A stretch of 64,000 nt of DNA from Mactromeris polynyma (taxonomy: Eukaryota > Mollusca > Bivalvia > Venerida > Mactridae): positions 5,414,912 through 5,478,911 of the forward strand of contig JASFXZ010000014.1 in the NCBI GenBank assembly GCA_032209605.1, written 5' to 3'. Below the pieces are notes generated by a model, which worked only from the letters and a program-made list of their open reading frames with translations, ran no database searches and had not been told where the DNA came from. This document shows positions 36,601 through 51,600 of this stretch, one piece after another (within the stretch, counting starts at the first letter, position 1; each line of letters begins with the position of its first letter). A program made the translations under genes and the position numbers.

Positions 36601-39600
36601 GTGATGACACACTAGGCTATCTACGACACACCAGGAAGGAAAGACAACTATATGTGATGACACACTAGGCTATCTACGACACACCAGGACGGAAAGACAA
36701 CTCTATGTGATGGCACACTAGGCTATCTACGACACACCAGGACGGAAAGACAACTCTATGTGATGGCACACTAGGCTATCTACGACACTAGGCTATCTAC
36801 TACACACCAGGAAGGAAAGACAACTCTATGTGATGGCACACTAGGCTATCTACGACACACCAGGACGGAAAGACAACTCTATGTGATGGCACACTAGGCT
36901 ATCTACGACACACCAGGACGGAAAGACAACTCTATGTGATGGCACACTAGGCTATCTACGACACACCAGGAAGGAAAGACAACTCTATGTGATGACACAC
37001 TAGGCTATCTACGACACACCAGGAAGGAAAGACAACTATATGTGATAGCACACTAGGCTATCTACGACACACCAGGACGGAAAGACAACTATATGTGATA
37101 GCACACTAGGCTATCTACGACACACCAGGACGGAAAGACAACTCTATGTGATGGCACACTAGGCTATCTACGACACACCAGGACTGAAAGACAACTCTAT
37201 GTGATAGCACACTAGGCTATCTACGACACACCAGGACGGAAAGACAACTCTATGTGATGGCACACTAGGCTATCTACGACACACCAGGACGGAAAGACAA
37301 CTCTATGTGATGGCACACTAGGCTATCTACGACACACCAGGAAGGAAATACAACTCTATGTGATGGCACACTAGGCTATCTACGACACACCAGGACGGAA
37401 AGACAACTCTATGTGATGACACACTAGGCTATCTACGACACACCAGGACGGAAAGACAAATCTATGTGATGGCACACTAGGCTATCTACGAAACTAGGCT
37501 ATCTACGACACACCAGGACGGAAAGACAACTCTATGTGATGGCACACTAGGCTATCTACGACACACCAGGACGGAAATACAACTCTATGTGATAGCACAC
37601 TAGGCTATCTACGACACACCAGGAAGGAAAGACAACTATATGTGACAGCACACTAGGCTATCTACGACACACCAGGAAGGAAAGACAACTATATGTGATA
37701 GCACACTAGGCTATCTACGACACTAGGCTATCTACGACACACCAGGACGGAAAGACAACTATATGTGATGGCACACTAGGCTATCTACGACACACCAGGA
37801 AGGAAAGACAACTATATGTGATGGCACACTAGGCTATCTACGACACACCAGGAAGGAAAGACAACTCTATGTGATGGCACACTAGGCTATCTACGACACA
37901 CCAGGACGGAAAGACAACTATATGTGATGGCACACTAGGCTATCTGCGACACACCAGGACGGAAAGACAACTCTATGTGATGGCACACTAGGCTATTACG
38001 ACACTAGGCTATCTAAGAAACACCAGGAAGGAAAGACAACTCTATGTGAAGGCACACTAGGCTATCTACGACACACCAGGACGGAAAGACAACTCTATGT
38101 GATGGCACACTAGGCTATCTACGACACACCAGGAAGGAAAGACAACTCTATGTGATGGCACACTAGGCTATCTACGACACACCAGGACGGAAAGACAACT
38201 CTATGTGATGGCACACTAGGCTACCTACGACACACCAGGACGGAAAGACAACTCTATGTGATGGCACACTAGGCTATCTACGACACACCAGGACGGAAAG
38301 ACAACTCTATGTGATGGCACACTAGGCTATCTACGACACACCAGGACGGAAAGACAACTATATGTGATAGCACACTAGGCTATCTACGACACACCAGGAA
38401 GGAAAGACAACTCTATGTGATGACACACTAGGCTATCTACGACACACCAGGACGGAAAGACAACTCTATGTGATGGCACACTAGGCTACATACGACACAC
38501 CAGGACGGAAAGACAACTCTATGTGATGGCACACTAGGCTACCTACGACACACCAGGACGGAAAGACAACTCTATGTGATGGCACACTAGGCTATCTACG
38601 ACACACCAGGACGGAAAGACAACTCTATGTGATGACACACTAGGCTATCTACGACACTAGGATATTTACGACACTAGGCTATCTACGACACACCAGGACG
38701 GAAAGACAACTCTATGTGATGACACACTAGGCTATCTACGACACACCAGGAAGGAAAGACAACTCTATGTGATGGCACACTAGGCTATCTACGACACACC
38801 AGGACGGAAAGACAACTATATGTGATGGCACACTAGGCTATCTACGACACACCAGGAAGGAAAGACAACTATATGTGATGGCACACTGGGCTATCTACGA
38901 CACACCAGGACGGAAAGACAACTATATGTGATAGCACACTAGGCTATCTACGACACACCAGGAAGGAAAGACAACTCTATGTGATAGCACACTAGGCTAT
39001 CTACGACACACCAGGAAGGAAAGACAACTCTATGTGATGGCACACTAGGCTATCTACGACACACCAGGACGGAAAGACAACTCTATGTGATCGCACACTA
39101 GGCTATCTACGACACACCAGGTCGGAAAGACAACTATATGTGATAGCACACTAGGCTATCTACGACACTAGGCTATCTACGACACACCAGGACGGAAAGA
39201 CAACTATATGTGATAGCACACTAGGCTATCTACGACACACCAGGAAGGAAAGACAACTATATGTGATAGCACACTAGGCTATCTACGACACACCAGGAAG
39301 GAAAGACAACTATATGTGATAGCACACTAGGCTATCTACGACACATCAGGAAGGAAAGACAACTCTATGTGATAGCACACTAGGCTATCTACGACACACC
39401 AGGAAGGAAAGACAACTATATGTGATAGCACACTAGGCTATCTACGACACACCAGGAAGGAAAGACAACTATATGTGATAGCACACTAGGCTATCTACGA
39501 CACACCAGGAAGGAAAGACAACTATATGTGATAGCACACTAGGCTATCTACGACACACCAGGAAGGAAAGACAACTCTATGTGATAGCACAATAGGCTAT

Positions 39601-42600
39601 CTACGACACACCAGGAAGGAAAGACAACTATATGTGATAGCACACTAGGCTATCTACGACACACCAGGAAGGAAAGACAACTATATGTGATAGCACACTA
39701 GGCTATCTACGACACACCAGGACGGAAAGACAACTATATGTGATAGCACACTAGGCTATCTACGACACACCAGGAAGGAAAGACAACTCTATGTGATGGC
39801 ACACTAGGCTATCTACGACACACCAGGAAGGAAAGACAACTATATGTGATAGCACACTAGGCTATCTACGACACACCAGGAAGGAAAGACAACTATATGT
39901 GATGGCACACTAGGCTATCTACGACACACCAGGACGGAAAGACAACTCTATGTGATGACACACTAGGCTATCTACGACACACCAGGAAGGAAAGACAACT
40001 ATATGTGATGGCACACTAGGCTATCTACGACACACCAGGACGGAAAGACAACTATATGAGATAGCACACTAGGCTATCTACGACACACCAGGACGGAAAG
40101 ACAACTCTATGTGATAGCACACTAGGCTATCTACGACACACCAGGAAGGAAAGACAACTATATGTGATAGCACACTAGGCTATCTACGACACACCAGGAC
40201 GGAAAGACAACTCTATGTGATAGCACACTAGGCTATCTACGACACACCAGGACGGAAAGACAACTCTATGTGATAGCACACTAGGCTATCTACGACACAC
40301 CAGGACGGAAAGACAACTATATGTGATGGCACACTAGGCTATCTACGACACACCAGGAAGGAAAGACAACTATATGTGATAGCACACTAGGCTATCTACG
40401 ACACACCAGGACGGAAAGACAACTATATGTGATGGCACACTAGGCTATCTACGACACACCAGGAAGGAAAGACAACTCTATGTGATGGCACACTAGGCTA
40501 TCTACGACACACCAGGACGGAAAGACAACTATATGTGATAGCACACTAGGCTATCTACGACACACCAGGAAGGAAAGACAACTCTATGTGATGGCACACT
40601 AGGCTATCTACGACACACCAGGAAGGAAAGACAACTCTATGTGATGGCACACTAGGCTATCTACGACACACCAGGACGGAAAGACAACTATATGTGATGG
40701 CACACTAGGCTATCTACGACACTAGGCTATCTACGACACACCAGGACGGAAAGACAACTATATGTGATGGCACACTAGGCTATCTACGACACACCAGGAC
40801 GGAATGACAACTATATGTGATAGCACACTAGGCTATCTACGACACACCAGGAAGGAAAGACAACTATATGTGATGGCACACTAGGCTATCTACGACACAC
40901 CAGGAAGGAAAGACAACTATATGTGATGGCACACTAGGCTATCTACGACACACCAGGAAGGAAAGACAACTCTATGTGATGGCACACTAGGCTATCTACG
41001 ACACACCAGGACGGAAAGACAACTATATGTGATGGCACACTAGGCTATCTGCGACACACCAGGACGGAAAGACAACTCTATGTGATGGCACACTAGGCTA
41101 TTACGACACTAGGTTTATCTAAGAAACACCAGGAAGGAAAGACAACTCTATGTGAAGGCACACTAGGCTATCTACGACACACCAGGACGGAAAGACAACT
41201 CTATGTGATGGCACACTAGGCTATCTACGACACACCAGGAAGGAAAGACAACTCTATGTGATGGCACACTAGGCTATCTACGACACACCAGGACGGAAAG
41301 ACAACTCTATGTGATGGCACACTAGGCTACCTACGACACACCAGGACGGAAAGACAACTCTATGTGATGGCACACTAGGCTATCTACGACACACCAGGAC
41401 GGAAAGACAACTCTATGTGATGGCACAATAGGCTATCTACGACACACCAGGACGGAAAGACAACTATATGTGATAGCACACTAGGCTATCTACGACACAC
41501 CAGGAAGGAAAGACAACTCTATGTGATGACACACTAGGCTATCTACGACACACCAGGACGGAAAGACAACTCTATGTGATGGCACACTAGGCTACATACG
41601 ACACACCAGGACGGAAAGACAACTCTATGTGATGGCACACTAGGCTACCTACGACACACCAGGACGGAAAGACAACTCTATGTGATGGCACACTAGGCTA
41701 TCTACGACACACCAGGACGGAAAGACAACTCTATGTGATGACACACTAGGCTATCTACGACACTAGGCTATCTACGACACTAGGCTATCTACGACACACC
41801 AGGACGGAAAGACAACTCTATGTGATGACACACTAGGCTATATACGACACACCAGGACGGAAAGACAACTCTATGTGATGGCACACTAGGCTATCTACGA
41901 CACACCAGGACGGAAAGACAACTCTATGTGATGGCACACTATGTTATCTACGACACACCAGGACGGAAAGACAACTCTATGTGATGGCACACTAGGATAT
42001 CTACGACACTAGGCTATCTACTACACACCAGGAAGGAAAGACAACTCTATGTGATGGCACACTAGGCTATCTACGACACACCAGGACGGAAAGACAACTC
42101 TATGTGATGGCAAACTAGGCTATCTACGACACACCAGGACGGAAAGACAACTATATGTGATGGCACACTAGGCTATCTACGACACACCAGGACGGAAAGA
42201 CAAATCTATGTGATGGCACACTAGGCTATCTACGACACTAGGCTATCTACGACACACCAGGACGGAAAGACAACTCTATGTGATGGCACACTAGGCTATC
42301 TACGACACACCAGGACGGAAATACAACTCTATGTGATAGCACACTAGGCTATCTACGACACACCAGGAAGGAAAGACAACTATATGTGACAGCACACTAG
42401 GCTATCTACGACACACCAGGAAGGAAAGACAACTATATGTGATAGCACACTAGGCTATCTACGACACACCAGGACGGAAAGACAACTCTATGTGATGGCA
42501 CACTAGGCTATCAACGACACACCAGGACGGAAAGACAACTCTATGTGATAGCACACTAGGCTATCTACGACACACCAGGACGGAAAGACAACTCTATGTG

Positions 42601-45600
42601 ATAGCACACTAGGCTATCTACGACACACCAGGAAGGAAAGACAACTATATGTGATAGCACACTAGGCTATCTACGACACACCAGGACGGAAAGACAACTA
42701 TATGTGATGGCACACTAGGCTATCTACGACACACCAGGAAGGAAAGACAACTATATGTGATAGCACACTAGGCTATCTACGACACACCAGGACGGAAAGA
42801 CAACTATATGTGATGGCACACTAGGCTATCTACGACACACCAGGAAGGAAAGACAACTCTATGTGATGGCACACTAGGCTATCTACGACACACCAGGACG
42901 GAAAGACAACTATATGTGATAGCACACTAGGCTATCTACGACACACCAGGAAGGAAAGACAACTCTATGTGATGGCACACTAGGCTATCTACGACACACC
43001 AGGAAGGAAAGACAACTCTATGTGATGGCACACTAGGCTATCTACGACACACCAGGACGGAAAGACAACTATATGTGATGGCACACTAGGCTATCTACGA
43101 CACTAGGCTATCTACGACACACCAGGACGGAAAGACAACTATATGTGATGGCACACTAGGCTATCTACGACACACCAGGACGGAATGACAACTATATGTG
43201 ATAGCACACTAGGCTATCTACGACACACCAGGAAGGAAAGACAACTATATGTGATGGCACACTAGGCTATCTACGACACACCAGGAAGGAAAGACAACTA
43301 TATGTGATGGCACACTAGGCTATCTACGACACACCAGGAAGGAAAGACAACTCTATGTGATGGCACACTAGGCTATCTACGACACACCAGGACGGAAAGA
43401 CAACTATATGTGATGGCACACTAGGCTATCTGCGACACACCAGGACGGAAAGACAACTCTATGTGATGGCACACTAGGCTATTACGACACTAGGCTATCT
43501 AAGAAACACCAGGAAGGAAAGACAACTCTATGTGAAGGCACACTAGGCTATCTACGACACACCAGGACGGAAAGACAACTCTATGTGATGGCACACTAGG
43601 CTATCTACGACACACCAGGAAGGAAAGACAACTCTATGTGATGGCACACTAGGCTATCTACGACACACCAGGACGGAAAGACAACTCTATGTGATGGCAC
43701 ACTAGGCTACCTACGACACACCAGGACGGAAAGACAACTCTATGTGATGGCACACTAGGCTATCTACGACACACCAGGACGGAAAGACAACTCTATGTGA
43801 TGGCACACTAGGCTATCTACGACACACCAGGACGGAAAGACAACTATATGTGATAGCACACTAGGCTATCTACGACACACCAGGAAGGAAAGACAACTCT
43901 ATGTGATGACACACTAGGCTATCTACGACACACCAGGACGGAAAGACAACTCTATGTGATGGCACACTAGGCTACCTACGACACACCAGGACGGAAAGAC
44001 AACTCTATGTGATGGCACACTAGGCTATCTACGACACACCAGGACGGAAAGACAACTCTATGTGATGACACACTAGGCTATCTACGACACTAGGCTATCT
44101 ACGACACTAGGCTATCTACGACACACCAGGACGGAAAGACAACTCTATGTGATGACACACTAGGCTATATACGACACACCAGGACGGAAAGACAACTCTA
44201 TGTGATGGCACACTAGGCTATCTACGACACACCAGGACGGAAAGACAACTCTATGTGATGGCACACTATGTTATCTACGACACACCAGGACGGAAAGACA
44301 ACTCTATGTGATGGCACACTAGGCTATCTACGACACTAGGCTATCTACTACACACCAGGAAGGAAAGACAACTCTATGTGATGGCACACTAGGCTATCTA
44401 CGACACACCAGGACGGAAAGACAACTCTATGTGATGGCACACTAGGCTATCTACGACACACCAGGACGGAAAGACAACTCTATGTGATGGCACACTAGGC
44501 TATCTACGACACACCAGGACGGAAAGACAAATCTATGTGATGGCACACTAGGCTATCTACGACACTAGGCTATCTACGACACACCAGGACGGAAAGACAA
44601 CTCTATGTGATGGCACACTAGGCTATCTACGACACACCAGGACGGAAATACAACTCTATGTGATAGCACACTAGGCTATCTACGACACACCAGGAAGGAA
44701 AGACAACTATATGTGACAGCACACTAGGCTATCTACGACACACCAGGAAGGAAAGACAACTATATGTGATAGCACACTAGGCTATCTACGACACACCAGG
44801 ACGGAAAGACAACTCTATGTGATGGCACACTAGGCTATCTACGACATACCAGGACGGAAAGACAACTCTATGTGATAGCACACTAGGCTATCTACGACAC
44901 ACCAGGACGGAAAGACAACTCTATGTGATAGCACACTAGGCTATCTACGACACACCAGGAAGGAAAGACAACTATATGTGATAGCACACTAGGCTATCTT
45001 CGACACACCAGGAAGGAAAGACAACTCTATGTGATAGCACACTAGGCTATCTACGACACACCAGGAAGGAAAGACAACTATATGTGATAGCACACTAGGC
45101 TATCTACGACACACCAGGAAGGAAAGACAACTATATGTGATAGCACACTAGGCTATCTACGACACACCAGGAAGGAAAGACAACTATATGTGATAGCACA
45201 CTAGGCTATCTACGACACACCAGGAAGGAAAGACAACTCTATGTGATAGCACACTAGGCTATCTACGACACACCAGGAAGGAAAGACAACTATATGTGAT
45301 AGCACACTAGGCTATCTACGACACACCAGGAAGGAAAGACAACTCTATGTGATAGCACAATAGGCTATCTACGACACACCAGGAAGGAAAGACAACTATA
45401 TGTGATAGCACACTAGGCTATCTACGACACACCAGGAAGGAAAGACAACTATATGTGATAGCACACTAGGCTATCTACGACACACCAGGACGGAAAGACA
45501 ACTATATGTGATAGCACACTAGGCTATCTACGACACACCAGGAAGGAAAGACAACTCTATGTGATGGCACACTAGGCTATCTACGACACACCAGGAAGGA

Positions 45601-48600
45601 AAGACAACTATATGTGATAGCACACTAGGCTATCTACGACACACCAGGAAGGAAAGACAACTATATGTGATGGCACACTAGGCTATCTACGACACACCAG
45701 GACGGAAAGACAACTCTATGTGATGACAGACTAGGCTATCTACGACACACCAGGAAGGAAAGACAACTATATGTGATGGCACACTAGGCTATCTACGACA
45801 CACCAGGACGGAAAGACAACTATATGAGATAGCACACTAGGCTATCTACGACACACCAGGACGGAAAGACAACTCTATGTGATAGCACACTAGGCTATCT
45901 ACGACACACCAGGAAGGAAAGACAACTATATGTGATAGCACACTAGGCTATCTACGACACACCAGGACGGAAAGACAACTCTATGTGATAGCACACTAGG
46001 CTATCTACGACACACCAGGACGGAAAGACAACTCTATGTGATAGCACACTAGGCTATCTACGACACACCAGGACGGAAAGACAACTATATGTGATGGCAC
46101 ACTAGGCTATCTACGACACACCAGGAAGGAAAGACAACTATATGTGATAGCACACTAGGCTATCTACGACACACCAGGACGGAAAGACAACTATATGTGA
46201 TGGCACACTAGGCTATCTACGACACACCAGGAAGGAAAGACAACTCTATGTGATGGCACACTAGGCTATCTACGACACACCAGGACGGAAAGACAACTAT
46301 ATGTGATAGCACACTAGGCTATCTACGACACACCAGGAAGGAAAGACAACTCTATGTGATGGCACACTAGGCTATCTACGACACACCAGGAAGGAAAGAC
46401 AACTCTATGTGATGGCACACTAGGCTATCTACGACACACCAGGACGGAAAGACAACTATATGTGATGGCACACTAGGCTATCTACGACACTAGGCTATCT
46501 ACGACACACCAGGACGGAAAGACAACTATATGTGATGGCACACTAGGCTATCTACGACACACCAGGACGGAATGACAACTATATGTGATAGCACACTAGG
46601 CTATCTACGACACACCAGGAAGGAAAGACAACTATATGTGATGGCACACTAGGCTATCTACGACACACCAGGATGGAAAGACAACTATATGTGATGGCAC
46701 ACTAGGCTATCTACGACACACCAGGAAGGAAAGACAACTCTATGTGATGGCACACTAGGCTATCTACGACACACCAGGACGGAAAGACAACTATATGTGA
46801 TGGCACACTAGGCTATCTGCGACACACCAGGACGGAAAGACAACTCTATGTGATGGCACACTAGGCTATTACGACACTAGGTTTATCTAAGAAACACCAG
46901 GAAGGAAAGACAACTCTATGTGAAGGCACACTAGGCTATCTACGACACACCAGGACGGAAAGACAACTCTATGTGATGGCACACTAGGCTATCTACGACA
47001 CACCAGGAAGGAAAGACAACTCTATGTGATGGCACACTAGGCTATCTACGACACACCAGGACGGAAAGACAACTCTATGTGATGGCACACTAGGCTACCT
47101 ACGACACACCAGGACGGAAAGACAACTCTATGTGATGGCACACTAGGCTATCTACGACACACCAGGACGGAAAGACAACTCTATGTGATGGCACAATAGG
47201 CTATCTACGACACACCAGGACGGAAAGACAACTATATGTGATAGCACACTAGGCTATCTACGACACACCAGGAAGGAAAGACAACTCTATGTGATGACAC
47301 ACTAGGCTATCTACGACACACCAGGACGGAAAGACAACTCTATGTGATGGCACACTAGGCTACATACGACACACCAGGACGGAAAGACAACTCTATGTGA
47401 TGGCACACTAGGCTACCTACGACACACCAGGACGGAAAGACAACTCTATGTGATGGCACACTAGGCTATCTACGACACACCAGGACGGAAAGACAACTCT
47501 ATGTGATGACACACTAGGCTATCTACGACACTAGGCTATCTACGACACTAGGCTATCTACGACACACCAGGACGGAAAGACAACTCTATGTGATGACACA
47601 CTAGGCTATATACGACACACCAGGACGGAAAGACAACTCTATGTGATGGCACACTAGGCTATCTACGACACACCAGGACGGAAAGACAACTCTATGTGAT
47701 GGCACACTATGTTATCTACGACACACCAGGACGGAAAGACAACTCTATGTGATGGCACACTAGGATATCTACGACACTAGGCTATCTACTACACACCAGG
47801 AAGGAAAGACAACTCTATGTGATGGCACACTAGGCTATCTACGACACACCAGGACGGAAAGACAACTCTATGTGATGGCAAACTAGGCTATCTACGACAC
47901 ACCAGGACGGAAAGACAACTATATGTGATGGCACACTAGGCTATCTACGACACACCAGGACGGAAAGACAAATCTATGTGATGGCACACTAGGCTATCTA
48001 CGACACTAGGCTATCTACGACACACCAGGACGGAAAGACAACTCTATGTGATGGCACACTAGGCTATCTACGACACACCAGGACGGAAATACAACTCTAT
48101 GTGATAGCACACTAGGCTATCTACGACACACCAGGAAGGAAAGACAACTATATGTGACAGCACACTAGGCTATCTTCGACACACCAGGAAGGAAAGACAA
48201 CTATATGTGATAGCACACTAGGCTATCTACGACACACCAGGACGGAAAGACAACTCTATGTGATGGCACACTAGGCTATCAACGACACACCAGGACGGAA
48301 AGACAACTCTATGTGATAGCACACTAGGCTATCTACGACACACCAGGACGGAAAGACAACTCTATGTGATAGCACACTAGGCTATCTACGACACACCAGG
48401 AAGGAAAGACAACTATATGTGATAGCACACTAGGCTATCTACGACACACCAGGACGGAAAGACAACTATATGTGATGGCACACTAGGCTATCTACGACAC
48501 ACCAGGAAGGAAAGACAACTATATGTGATAGCACACTAGGCTATCTACGACACACCAGGACGGAAAGACAACTATATGTGATGGCACACTAGGCTATCTA

Positions 48601-51600
48601 CGACACACCAGGAAGGAAAGACAACTCTATGTGATGGCACACTAGGCTATCTACGACACACCAGGACGGAAAGACAACTATATGTGATAGCACACTAGGC
48701 TATCTACGACACACCAGGAAGGAAAGACAACTCTATGTGATGGCACACTAGGCTATCTACGACACACCAGGAAGGAAAGACAACTCTATGTGATGGCACA
48801 CTAGGCTATCTACGACACACCAGGACGGAAAGACAACTATATGTGATGGCACACTAGGCTATCTACGACACTAGGCTATCTACGACACACCAGGACGGAA
48901 AGACAACTATATGTGATGGCACACTAGGCTATCTACGACACACCAGGACGGAATGACAACTATATGTGATAGCACACTAGGCTATCTACGACACACCAGG
49001 AAGGAAAGACAACTATATGTGATGGCACACTAGGCTATCTACGACACACCAGGAAGGAAAGACAACTATATGTGATGGCACACTAGGCTATCTACGACAC
49101 ACCAGGAAGGAAAGACAACTCTATGTGATGGCACACTAGGCTATCTACGACACACCAGGACGGAAAGACAACTATATGTGATGGCACACTAGGCTATCTG
49201 CGACACACCAGGACGGAAAGACAACTCTATGTGATGGCACACTAGGCTATTACGACACTAGGCTATCTAAGAAACACCAGGAAGGAAAGACAACTCTATG
49301 TGAAGGCACACTAGGCTATCTACGACACACCAGGACGGAAAGACAACTCTATGTGATGGCACACTAGGCTATCTACGACACACCAGGAAGGAAAGACAAC
49401 TCTATGTGATGGCACACTAGGCTATCTACGACACACCAGGACGGAAAGACAACTCTATGTGATGGCACACTAGGCTACCTACGACACACCAGGACGGAAA
49501 GACAACTCTATGTGATGGCACACTAGGCTATCTACGACACACCAGGACGGAAAGACAACTCTATGTGATGGCACACTAGGCTATCTACGACACACCAGGA
49601 CGGAAAGACAACTATATGTGATAGCACACTAGGCTATCTACGACACACCAGGAAGGAAAGACAACTCTATGTGATGACACACTAGGCTATCTACGACACA
49701 CCAGGACGGAAAGACAACTCTATGTGATGGCACACTAGGCTACCTACGACACACCAGGACGGAAAGACAACTCTATGTGATGGCACACTAGGCTATCTAC
49801 GACACACCAGGACGGAAAGACAACTCTATGTGATGACACACTAGGCTATCTACGACACTAGGCTATCTACGACACTAGGCTATCTACGACACACCAGGAC
49901 GGAAAGACAACTCTATGTGATGACACACTAGGCTATATACGACACACCAGGACGGAAAGACAACTCTATGTGATGGCACACTAGGCTATCTACGACACAC
50001 CAGGACGGAAAGACAACTCTATGTGATGGCACACTATGTTATCTACGACACACCAGGACGGAAAGACAACTCTATGTGATGGCACACTAGGCTATCTACG
50101 ACACTAGGCTATCTACTACACACCAGGAAGGAAAGACAACTCTATGTGATGGCACACTAGGCTATCTACGACACACCAGGACGGAAAGACAACTCTATGT
50201 GATGGCACACTAGGCTATCTACGACACACCAGGACGGAAAGACAACTCTATGTGATGGCACACTAGGCTATCTACGACACACCAGGACGGAAAGACAAAT
50301 CTATGTGATGGCACACTAGGCTATCTACGACACTAGGCTATCTACGACACACCAGGACGGAAAGACAACTCTATGTGATGGCACACTAGGCTATCTACGA
50401 CACACCAGGACGGAAATACAACTCTATGTGATAGCACACTAGGCTATCTACGACACACCAGGAAGGAAAGACAACTATATGTGACAGCACACTAGGCTAT
50501 CTACGACACACCAGGAAGGAAAGACAACTATATGTGATAGCACACTAGGCTATCTACGACACACCAGGACGGAAAGACAACTCTATGTGATGGCACACTA
50601 GGCTATCTACGACATACCAGGACGGAAAGACAACTCTATGTGATAGCACACTAGGCTATCTACGACACACCAGGACGGAAAGACAACTCTATGTGATAGC
50701 ACACTAGGCTATCTACGACACACCAGGAAGGAAAGACAACTATATGTGATAGCACACTAGGCTATCTTCGACACACCAGGAAGGAAAGACAACTCTATGT
50801 GATAGCACACTAGGCTATCTACGACACACCAGGAAGGAAAGACAACTATATGTGATAGCACACTAGGCTATCTACGACACACCAGGAAGGAAAGACAACT
50901 ATATGTGATAGCACACTAGGCTATCTACGACACACCAGGAAGGAAAGACAACTATATGTGATAGCACACTAGGCTATCTACGACACACCAGGAAGGAAAG
51001 ACAACTCTATGTGATAGCACACTAGGCTATCTACGACACACCAGGAAGGAAAGACAACTATATGTGATAGCACACTAGGCTATCTACGACACACCAGGAA
51101 GGAAAGACAACTATATGTGATAGCACACTAGGCTATCTACGACACACCAGGACGGAAAGACAACTATATGTGATAGCACACTAGGCTGTCTACGACACAC
51201 CAGGACGGAAAGACAACTATATGTGATAGCACACTAGGCTATCTACGACACACCAGGACGGAAAGACAACTATATGTGATGGCACACTAGGCTATCTACG
51301 ACACACCAGGAAGGAAAGACAACTCTATGTGATGACACACTAGGCTATCTACGACACACCAGGAAGGAAAGACAACTATATGTGATGACACACTAGGCTA
51401 TCTACGACACACCAGGACGGAAAGACAACTATATGTGATGGCACACTAGGCTATCTACGACACACCAGGAAGGAAAGACAACTATATGTGATGGCACACT
51501 GGGCTATCTACGACACACCAGGAGGGAAAGACAACTATATGTGATAGCACACTAGCCTATCTACGACACACCAGGAAGGAAAGACAACTCTATGTGATAG

